From contig QWPO01000189.1 in NCBI GenBank assembly GCA_003669255.1, forward strand, positions 1-7,115: a DNA stretch of 7,115 nt, given 5' to 3'. The DNA is from Planctomycetota bacterium (GTDB taxonomy: Bacteria; Planctomycetota; Planctomycetia; Pirellulales; UBA1268). A program made the translations under genes and the position numbers. Positions 1 to 6,090 of the stretch are shown here, one piece after another (positions within the stretch are counted from its first letter, which is position 1; each line of letters begins with the position of its first letter). The notes under the pieces are model-generated. The model had not been told where the DNA came from, did not search any database, and worked only from the letters and a program-made list of their open reading frames with translations.

Positions 1-2
1 GC

Positions 3-2096
3 CCGCAAGCGTTGCCCTTCCTGACGGGTCTCGTGGACCGCTACGTCGACGCCGGGGTGAAACTGCACGGGCTCTACAGCGACGAGATGCACATCCAGCA
101 GGACTGGCATTACTTCTCCCACCACGACCACGGCGAGTTCGCGGTGCGCTACGTGACGCCCGCGCTCGGCGCACGCTTCGCGGAGCTCTACGGCGAGCAG
201 TATCGCGACTTCGCCAAGTGGCTCGTCTATTTCACCTACGGCCAGGAAGACTTCGTCGGCGATCTGGGGGCGACGGCCGGCGCGGGACACGTGTGGGGGG
301 AAACGCCGGAGGCCGTGGCCGACACGGCGCTCTTCCGCGCCCGCTACTACCGGCTTCTGCAAGACACCGTGGTCGACCTGTTCACTGAAGCGAAGCACCA
401 CGCGGAGGCCCGCGTCGGGCACCGGCTCGAGGCCCGGGCCCATGCCACCTGGGCGCAGAGCCCCACCATCGACCGCTGGGACACACTGGGCGAGCCCCCC
501 CAGCGGCACCAATACGAATACACGTCGAACTTCGTCTGGTCGAACACGGTGCAGCAGGCCGCCTCCGCCTGCTCCGACTATTTCAAATGGGGCGACTACC
601 TCACGGGCAACGGCAACGACCACGCCGAGGGAGGCTGGCTCGATCGCAACTACTACGGCCTTGCGCTCGCCTGCAGCCTCGGGATCATCAACGAACTGCC
701 CTACGCATACGGCGCGCACTGGGGCATGCCCGGGGAACTCCACCGCCGACGCCAGGCAGTGGCCGACGCCTACGGCGTGGGCAGCTCCACCGTGCATGGC
801 CTCGTGCAGAACATGCAGCACCGCGACGTCGACGTGCTGATGCTCTACCCGCTGAACCTCGTCGCCAGCGAGGAGCGGTTTGGCAGTTGGATGACGCAAT
901 ACGGGTACGCCAACCTGATCACGCAGGAGAAGCTCGCGGCACTCGGCGAAGTGCGCGACGGGGCGATCCACCTCGCCGGGCGGAAGTTCACCACGCTGGC
1001 TGCGCTCTTCGAGCCGTTTCCCAGCGAACGGCTCCTGGCGATGATGCGGGACCTCGTCGCACAGGGCGGGAGGGTGGTGTGGTCGGGGCCGCCGCCCGTG
1101 CGCACCTGGGAGGGGGGCGATGCCCGAGGCCCGTGGCAGGATCTCATGGGGGCCGACTTCAACCCCCGGATCGATGGTGGCCTCGTCGCGCCCGGAAAAA
1201 CGGTTGCCTTCGAGGGCGTGCTTGGAAACGTCCCGCCGCAGGCCGTGCTCACGCATTTCCTCGTGGACCGCGTGCACCCGCTCGTGCCGCGGGCGGAGAG
1301 CGCCGTGGCGGCGCGGCTCTTGAACGACGTGGTGGGCGTGCACCGCACGCACCCCGGTGACGGCCAGACGCTCGCCCTGGGCATGCGGCCGCGCGATGAT
1401 CAGTCGGCGAGCCTGGGGCAGGATGTCGCCACCTGGTTCCACGTGTTGCGGTCCCTCGGGGCCTACTCGCCTACCAACGCCTTCCCGGACCACAACGACC
1501 AGACGGAACATCTCTCCCGCACCGGGCCCCACCTGGCCTGCCGCTTTCCCAACGGTGCGATCTCGATCGCGCCGCACCTGCGCAACGTGGTCGAAGACTG
1601 GCCTGGCGGGTTTGCCCGCAACGCAGCCGAAGACCAGGCCTATCTCGCCCGCGTGCCCCCGCCGAGCGAGCGGCTCGAACTCGCCGACTTCCGCGTGAAT
1701 GGCCGTCGCGTGACCTATGCCGGCGACGGCACCGTCAGCTTCCGCACTGCCGCCGACGGAATGCTCGAGTCTTTCGCGGGGCGCAACACCGCCGGCATCA
1801 CGATCGAAGGCGTCGAGACCCGCCTGGCCGACCAGCCGCTCGCGCAACTCGCCTTCGGGCCGGTGCCTGGGGATCGCAGGGTCGAGGGAGGCGCGCTGTT
1901 CCTGATCCTGGCGCAGGGCGCGGGCACCGTCCGCGTGCCCACCGCGGGGCTGCCGCCAAGGGCAACGCTGTGGACGGAAGGGCCAAAGCCCGGCAGCCGC
2001 GGCACCGCGGTCGCATCGCGCCGCGAAGGGGAGACCCTCGTCTTCGAGGCCGGGGACACGCAGGGACGGCTGGTCTACGTCGTAGCGGAGCCGTGA
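3..2096 (+). CDS. Glycoside-hydrolase-like protein of unknown specificity, 5' end cut by window edge
   Basis: The frame is open to the left edge (codons CCG CAA GCG precede the TTG at 12), so the true start and any signal peptide lie outside; 697 residues are visible. Residues are numbered here from the TTG at 12. The N-terminal part is rich in aromatic and acidic residues and looks like part of a TIM-barrel hydrolase: LYSDEMH at 21-27 with Asp24/Glu25, and GNDHAEGGW near 201-209 with Glu206, are candidate active-site segments. Residues about 274-360 (DVLMLYP, then GRKFTTL, ending in VVWSGP) resemble the GATase-like trimerisation domain of GH42-type and related enzymes. The rest (about 360-694) is beta-rich. 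A sugar-cleaving role is inferred from overall texture only; no family is recognised with certainty. It ends 191 bp before the DUF1501 gene and probably belongs to a separate transcription unit. It could instead be a non-catalytic lineage-specific surface protein. Confidence 0.85.
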   Translation, partial: PQALPFLTGLVDRYVDAGVKLHGLYSDEMHIQQDWHYFSHHDHGEFAVRYVTPALGARFAELYGEQYRDFAKWLVYFTYGQEDFVGDLGATAGAGHVWGETPEAVADTALFRARYYRLLQDTVVDLFTEAKHHAEARVGHRLEARAHATWAQSPTIDRWDTLGEPPQRHQYEYTSNFVWSNTVQQAASACSDYFKWGDYLTGNGNDHAEGGWLDRNYYGLALACSLGIINELPYAYGAHWGMPGELHRRRQAVADAYGVGSSTVHGLVQNMQHRDVDVLMLYPLNLVASEERFGSWMTQYGYANLITQEKLAALGEVRDGAIHLAGRKFTTLAALFEPFPSERLLAMMRDLVAQGGRVVWSGPPPVRTWEGGDARGPWQDLMGADFNPRIDGGLVAPGKTVAFEGVLGNVPPQAVLTHFLVDRVHPLVPRAESAVAARLLNDVVGVHRTHPGDGQTLALGMRPRDDQSASLGQDVATWFHVLRSLGAYSPTNAFPDHNDQTEHLSRTGPHLACRFPNGAISIAPHLRNVVEDWPGGFARNAAEDQAYLARVPPPSERLELADFRVNGRRVTYAGDGTVSFRTAADGMLESFAGRNTAGITIEGVETRLADQPLAQLAFGPVPGDRRVEGGALFLILAQGAGTVRVPTAGLPPRATLWTEGPKPGSRGTAVASRREGETLVFEAGDTQGRLVYVVAEP

Positions 2097-2126
2097 CCCC
2101 ACGCCGAGAACCCTCATCCCCTTCGG

Positions 2127-2143
2127 CGGGTGCCCCCCACCCG
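2127..2143. repeat. GC-rich inverted repeat after the first gene
   Basis: CGGGTG and CACCCG form perfect 6-bp arms around a loop of five C. It begins 30 bp after the stop codon at 2094-2096. No T-run follows, so it is a poor match to an intrinsic terminator. It lies about 40 bp upstream of the sigma-54 promoter candidate, so it could instead be a protein-binding site. The repeat itself is seen directly; either role is inference. Confidence 0.4.
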
Positions 2144-2183
2144 TGCCGCCCCTAAACTATTCCATACTCACGACTTATGTCGC

Positions 2184-2198
2184 TGGCACGATTGCTGC
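2184..2198 (+). promoter_or_regulatory. Candidate sigma-54 (RpoN) -24/-12 promoter of the DUF1501 operon
   Basis: The sequence TGGCACGATTGCTGC matches the RpoN consensus TGGCACG-N4-TTGC at every position except one (C for T at 2195). The invariant GG (2185-2186) and GC (2197-2198) have the required 10-bp spacing. Transcription would start near 2210, leaving a leader of about 78 nt before the ATG at 2288. It is in the only sizeable intergenic gap and points at the operon. If real, expression needs an activator ATPase (bacterial enhancer-binding protein), so the operon would respond to a specific signal. No sigma-70-type promoter is obvious in the gap. Confidence 0.62.
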
Positions 2199-2212
2199 GT
2201 TGCAGCCAAATC
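2190..2212. repeat. Imperfect inverted repeat overlapping the -12 element
   Basis: GATTGCTGC and GCAGC-CA-AATC form 9-bp arms around a GTT loop, with a 2-nt bulge (CA, 2207-2208) on the right side. The core GCTGC-GTT-GCAGC is perfect. It covers the -12 element and the predicted transcription start, so it could be an operator, or a coincidence of the promoter sequence. Confidence 0.35.
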
Positions 2213-2273
2213 TCGTAAAAACCCGATGAAATATGAGGTGCGATGTACAGTTAAACTTGGTCTCGGGAGTTCC

Positions 2274-2277
2274 GGAG
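2274..2277 (+). promoter_or_regulatory. Ribosome-binding site of the DUF1501 gene
   Basis: GGAG with 10 nt to the ATG at 2288. It supports this start, and the twin-arginine signal that follows immediately in the protein supports it too. Confidence 0.65.
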
Positions 2278-2287
2278 AAAAAGACCG

Positions 2288-3592
2288 ATGGCACGTTTCT
2301 CGAACGGTGTCGATCGCCGCGGCTTTCTGACCGTCGGCGCCCTTGGTGGCTTGGGCCTCACGCTCGGCGACTTCTTTCGGATGGAGGCAGCCCGGGCCGA
2401 TGCCGGCCAGCCGGCCAAGGAAGGCGTCGCCAAGTCGGTCATCTACATCTACCTGCCCGGCGGCTACGCCCACCAGGAAACGTTCGACCCCAAGCCCTAC
2501 GCGCCGGTCGAATACCGCGGCCCCCTGGGCAGCATCGACACGGTTTTGCCCGGCGTACGATTTGGTGAACTGCTCCCGCACACGGCCAAGATCGCCGACA
2601 AACTCGCGATCTGCCGCTCGATGACCCACGGCGAGGCGGCTCACGAGCGCGGCACTCACAACATGTTCACGGGCTATCGACCGAGCCCGGCGCTTCAGTA
2701 TCCGAGCATCGGCTCTGTGATCTCCCACGAATTCGGACCGCGCGAAAATCTCCCCGCCTACGTCTGCATCCCGAGCGTCCCCAACGAGTTCGCGGGCTCG
2801 GGCTACCTGTCGAGTGCCTACTCCGGATTCAGCCTCGGCGCCGATCCGGCCGATCCCAAGTTTCAGGTCCGCGACCTCAACCTGCCGGCTGGCATCGACG
2901 TGGCCCGGTTTGACAAGCGGCGGCGGATGCTCGACGTCGTCAACGACCACTTTCGGCAGAAGGAGAAGGGCGACTCGCTCGACGCCCTCGACACCTTCTA
3001 TCAGCGGGCCTACGGACTGATCAGTTCCGCCAAGGCGCAGGAAGCGTTCGACATGGCGAAGGAGCCCGACGCCATCAAGGATGAATACGGTCGCAATCCC
3101 GCCGGCATGCGGATGCTGCTCGCGCGGCGGCTCGTCGAGTCGGGCGTGCGGTTCGTCACGCTCACCTACGGCAGTTGGGACCACCACGACGCCATCGAGA
3201 CGAACATGCGCACCAACGCGGCTCCCTTCGATCAGGGGTTCGCCACGCTCATCCGCGACCTCGACCGCCGCGGCCTGCTCGCCTCGACGCTCGTCTGCGT
3301 GGGCACCGAATTTGGCCGCACGCCGAAGATCAATCCCACCGCGGGCCGTGACCATTGGCCGAAGGTGTTTTCGATCGTGATGGCGGGCGGCGGCATCAAG
3401 GCCGGCATCGTGCATGGCTCGAGTAACGCGACGGCCAGCGAGCCCGAGGACAATCCGCTCTCCGTCGAGGACTGGGCCACGACGATCTACGACCGGCTCG
3501 GCATCGACGCCCGTAAGGAGTTGATGTCTCCGGGAGCCCGCCCCGTCGAGATCGTCGACGGCGGGAAGGTGTGCGGGCCGTTGATCACCTGA
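2288..3592 (+). CDS. Tat-exported DUF1501 family protein
   Basis: 434 residues, a normal full length for DUF1501 (PF07394), which is related to the alkaline phosphatase/sulfatase superfamily. Its substrate is unknown. The N-terminus carries a twin-arginine signal (DRRGFL, R10-R11), a hydrophobic stretch at about 13-27 and a likely cleavage site near A37-A39, so the protein is probably exported folded. Family landmarks in order: LPGGYAHQETFDPKP at 56-70; MTHGEAAHERGTHNMFTGY from 112; a basic/acidic helical region at about 200-260; SWDHH at 296-300; GTEFGRTPKIN at 339-349; GRDHWP at 353-358; then a GGGIKAG loop. The His/Asp/Glu residues in these motifs are candidate metal or active-site ligands by analogy only. 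It is the first gene of the proposed operon, 39 bp before the PPC gene, with a sigma-54 promoter candidate upstream. The family call is secure; a hydrolase role is inference. Confidence 0.95.
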   Translation: MARFSNGVDRRGFLTVGALGGLGLTLGDFFRMEAARADAGQPAKEGVAKSVIYIYLPGGYAHQETFDPKPYAPVEYRGPLGSIDTVLPGVRFGELLPHTAKIADKLAICRSMTHGEAAHERGTHNMFTGYRPSPALQYPSIGSVISHEFGPRENLPAYVCIPSVPNEFAGSGYLSSAYSGFSLGADPADPKFQVRDLNLPAGIDVARFDKRRRMLDVVNDHFRQKEKGDSLDALDTFYQRAYGLISSAKAQEAFDMAKEPDAIKDEYGRNPAGMRMLLARRLVESGVRFVTLTYGSWDHHDAIETNMRTNAAPFDQGFATLIRDLDRRGLLASTLVCVGTEFGRTPKINPTAGRDHWPKVFSIVMAGGGIKAGIVHGSSNATASEPEDNPLSVEDWATTIYDRLGIDARKELMSPGARPVEIVDGGKVCGPLIT

Positions 3593-3611
3593 CCAGCCGC
3601 TCTCCTTGCCC

Positions 3612-3623
3612 CCGGCATGCCGG
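3612..3623. repeat. Perfect 12-bp palindrome covering the start region of the PPC gene
   Basis: CCGGCATGCCGG is identical to its reverse complement. In RNA it can form a 4-bp GC stem with a CATG loop. It holds the upstream ATG (3617) in its loop and overlaps the first two G of the Shine-Dalgarno sequence GGAG (3622-3625). A weak effect on translation of the downstream gene is possible; a stem this short may also mean nothing. Confidence 0.4.
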
Positions 3624-3625
3624 AG
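3622..3625 (+). promoter_or_regulatory. Ribosome-binding site that decides the PPC gene start
   Basis: GGAG lies 6 nt before the ATG at 3632. The alternative in-frame ATG at 3617 is preceded by a pyrimidine-rich stretch with no Shine-Dalgarno sequence. The start at 3632 also gives a cleaner signal peptide. Confidence 0.6.
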
Positions 3626-3631
3626 CATCCG

Positions 3632-6073
3632 ATGACTTCACGACGCCTGCGATTGTTGACGCTCGGAGCGTTCGTGGGGGCGGCGCTGCAGGCTCTGCCC
3701 GCGGCCGCCTCGTTTCCACAACTCTCGCTCATCCTGCCCCGCGGGGTCCAGCGCGGCGGTGATCGCGAGTTCACGTTCACGGGTGCCCGGCTTGGAGACG
3801 CGGAGGAGATCCTCTTCCACTCGGCGGATGGCCTCGCCGTGAAATCGCTGACACCGGTCGATGCCAACTCGTTCAAGGCCGTCGTGCATGTGCCCGAAGG
3901 CTGCCCGCTCGGCGAGCAACTCGTTCACGTGCGAGCGAAGTCAGGGATCACCGAATATCGCTCGTTTTGGGTCGGTGCACTGCCGATCACGGATGAAGTC
4001 GAGCCGAACGGCTCGCTGGAGCAGGCGCAGGCGGTGCCGCTCAACACGACGGTGCACGGGATCGCCGAAACCGAAGACCTCGACAGCTTCGCCGTCGAAC
4101 TCAAGCAGGGGCAGCGGCTGTCGGTCGAGGCCGAAGGCCTGCGGCTGGGTAGCCACCGCTTCGATCCCTTCATCGCGATCGTCGATACGAAACGGTTTCA
4201 ACTCGCGGCCGCCGATGACTCGCCCGCCACGCTCCAGGACGGCATCCTCTCGCTGGTCGCACCCGCCGACGGCCGCTACGTCGTGCAGATTCGGGAGGCG
4301 TCGTACGCGGGCGACAAGGATTCGCGGTATCGGCTGCACATCGGCACGTTTCCGCGGCCCACCGCCGTCTCTCCGGCCGGCGGCAAGGCCGGCGAGAAGC
4401 TGAAAGTGACGTTCCTCGGTGATGCCGCAGGGCCAATCGAGCGTGAGATCGACGTGCCCCCCGGGCCGGTCGGCGGCGTCCACCCGCTGTTCGCCACCGA
4501 CGACGGCGGCATCTGCCCCTCGGCGCTACCGTTTCGGATTTCGGGCTTTGGCAACACGCTCGAGCAGGAGCCCAACGACGAGATCAAGACGGCCACCGCC
4601 GGCGACGCAGCGCTGGCGTTCAACGGCACCATCGGCCACCCCGGCGACGTCGACCACTTCCGGTTCGGTGTGAAGAAGGGCCAGTCGTTCCAGGTGAAGC
4701 GCCATGCCCGCGGCCTACGCTCGGGGCTCGATTCGGTGATCCACGTCCTGAACGCCGACGGCAAGAACGTGGGCGGCAACGACGACGCGCAGGGCCCCGA
4801 CTCGGTCTACACGTTCGACGTCCCGGAGGACGGCGAATACATCCTGCAAGTCAAGGATCATCTTGGCCGCGGCCAGCCCGACTTCACCTATCGCATCGAG
4901 TTCGAGCCGGCGCAGCCGGCCCTTTCCCTCTCGATCCCCCGCATCGACCGCTATTCGCAGACGCGACAGACCGTGTTCGTGCCACGTGGCAACCGCTACG
5001 CCGTGCTCGTGAACGCGGCGCGCAAAAACTTCGACGGCGACCTCGTGCTCGACGGCGGCCAGTTGCCCGCCGGAATCTCGATGACGGCGCCCGTGATGAA
5101 GGCCGGGCAGACGCAGGTGCCCGTCGTCTTCGAGGCGGCTGCCGACGCGCCGCTTGCCGGAAAAATGATCACGCTCGAGGCGAAGCAGGTCACGGAGCAG
5201 GATCCCGAGGGCAAGGCGGGGGTCCGCGGACGCTTTGAGAACGAAGCCGACTTCGTGCTCGGCGACCCGAACAACGCCGTCCATTACAGCGGCCACGCCG
5301 AGAAACTTGCCGTGGCGGTGATCGACGCGGTGCCGTTTCATGTCGAGATCGCCCCCCCACAGGCTCCGCTCCTGAAAAATGGCGCGCTCGATCTGAAGGT
5401 GATCGTGCGGCGCGGAGCGGGATTCACGCAGCCCGTCACGGTTGAGTTGCCGTTTCGTCCGCCCGGAGTCGGCGCGGCACCGTCGATCACGATTCCGGCC
5501 GACGCGTGGGAGGGCATCTACCAGATCAACGCCGACGGGAAGGCGGCGGTGGGCGCCTGGCAGGTCTATTGCATCGCCGCAGCCGACGTGGGCGGCACGG
5601 CGTGGGTGGCGTCCCCACTGACGCCGCTCGAAGTGGCCGAACCGTTCACCACGGCGACGCTCGCGCGGGCCTCCTGCGAGCAGGGCAAGCCGGCCCAGAT
5701 CGCCTGCACGCTCGCGCAGGTGAGGCCGTTCGAGGGCGAGGCGATCGCGCGGCTCCACGGCCTGCCGCCGGAAGCGACCGCTCCGGAACTCAAATTCACG
5801 AAAGACACAAAAGATATTGTGTTTGAGGTGGCCACGACCGCCAAGAGCCCGGCGGGCAACCACAAGTCGGTGTTCGTGGAGTTGCTGACGCCCGTCAACG
5901 GCGCGCAGACGCGGATGTCGGGCGGCGCCACCGAACTGCAGATCGCACAGCCTGCTCCGGCCGCCCCCGCGGCTCCGGCCGAGGCCGCGGCACCGCCTCC
6001 GCCAGCGCCGCCCGCGGCCAAGCCGCTGACGCGGCTGGAAAAACTCCGCCAGCAGGCCGGCGGCACGAAGTAG
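3632..6073 (+). CDS. Secreted protein with two PPC (pre-peptidase C-terminal) domains and Ig-like regions
   Basis: 813 residues from the ATG at 3632 (818 from the weaker ATG at 3617). A Sec signal peptide is clear: basic MTSRRLRLL, hydrophobic core to about 23, cleavage near A26. Residues 28-115 look like an IPT/TIG-type beta domain. PPC domain 1 spans about 122-238 (EVEPN start, DLDSF, DPFIAIVD, YRLHIG end). A second IPT/TIG-like link follows (AVSPAGGKAGEKLKVTFLG). PPC domain 2 spans about 311-424 (EQEPNDE start, DVDHFRF, YTFDVPEDGEYILQV, TYRIEF end). Residues about 425-770 are beta-rich, probably Ig-like modules. A Pro/Ala-rich stretch (about 774-798) precedes the charged tail LTRLEKLRQQAGGTK. 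No catalytic domain is seen. PPC domains are usually accessory, calcium- or ligand-binding modules, so a binding or scaffold role at the cell surface is inferred. It sits between the DUF1501 and DUF1549 genes and is probably co-transcribed with them. Confidence 0.93.
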   Translation: MTSRRLRLLTLGAFVGAALQALPAAASFPQLSLILPRGVQRGGDREFTFTGARLGDAEEILFHSADGLAVKSLTPVDANSFKAVVHVPEGCPLGEQLVHVRAKSGITEYRSFWVGALPITDEVEPNGSLEQAQAVPLNTTVHGIAETEDLDSFAVELKQGQRLSVEAEGLRLGSHRFDPFIAIVDTKRFQLAAADDSPATLQDGILSLVAPADGRYVVQIREASYAGDKDSRYRLHIGTFPRPTAVSPAGGKAGEKLKVTFLGDAAGPIEREIDVPPGPVGGVHPLFATDDGGICPSALPFRISGFGNTLEQEPNDEIKTATAGDAALAFNGTIGHPGDVDHFRFGVKKGQSFQVKRHARGLRSGLDSVIHVLNADGKNVGGNDDAQGPDSVYTFDVPEDGEYILQVKDHLGRGQPDFTYRIEFEPAQPALSLSIPRIDRYSQTRQTVFVPRGNRYAVLVNAARKNFDGDLVLDGGQLPAGISMTAPVMKAGQTQVPVVFEAAADAPLAGKMITLEAKQVTEQDPEGKAGVRGRFENEADFVLGDPNNAVHYSGHAEKLAVAVIDAVPFHVEIAPPQAPLLKNGALDLKVIVRRGAGFTQPVTVELPFRPPGVGAAPSITIPADAWEGIYQINADGKAAVGAWQVYCIAAADVGGTAWVASPLTPLEVAEPFTTATLARASCEQGKPAQIACTLAQVRPFEGEAIARLHGLPPEATAPELKFTKDTKDIVFEVATTAKSPAGNHKSVFVELLTPVNGAQTRMSGGATELQIAQPAPAAPAAPAEAAAPPPPAPPAAKPLTRLEKLRQQAGGTK

Positions 6074-6090
6074 GGTTGGGAGGCAACACC

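Noticed and set aside
587..1360. Second + strand frame (257 codons) inside the first gene
   Set aside because: Arg/Ala/Pro/His-rich translation typical of a shifted frame. The main frame has normal amino-acid use and continuous motifs.
2226..2330. Overlapping 34-codon leader ORF starting at ATG 2226
   Set aside because: It has no Shine-Dalgarno sequence and simply runs out of frame into the start of the DUF1501 gene.
3617..3619. ATG at 3617 as the start of the PPC gene
   Set aside because: There is no ribosome-binding site before it, and it adds a non-basic MPEHP ahead of a good signal peptide. The ATG at 3632 has GGAG 6 nt upstream.
2168..3628. Long open frame on the - strand (486 codons) opposite the DUF1501 gene
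   Set aside because: It mirrors a well-recognised DUF1501 gene. The translation is rich in Arg, Val, Asp, Gly and His with no domain texture, as expected for antisense frames in GC-rich DNA.
3632..3670. Tat signal in the PPC protein (SRRLRLL)
   Set aside because: The twin arginine is followed by Leu-Arg rather than x-Phe-Leu, and the n-region is short, so an ordinary Sec signal is more likely.
4715..5863. Long open frame on the - strand (382 codons) opposite the PPC gene
   Set aside because: Shadow of the PPC gene with Arg/His/Val-biased composition, no motif and no intergenic space of its own.
5951..6025. Pro/Ala codon stretch as a DNA repeat or CRISPR-like array
   Set aside because: Units are irregular GCC/GCG/CCG codons in frame with the PPC protein; it is a low-complexity protein hinge.
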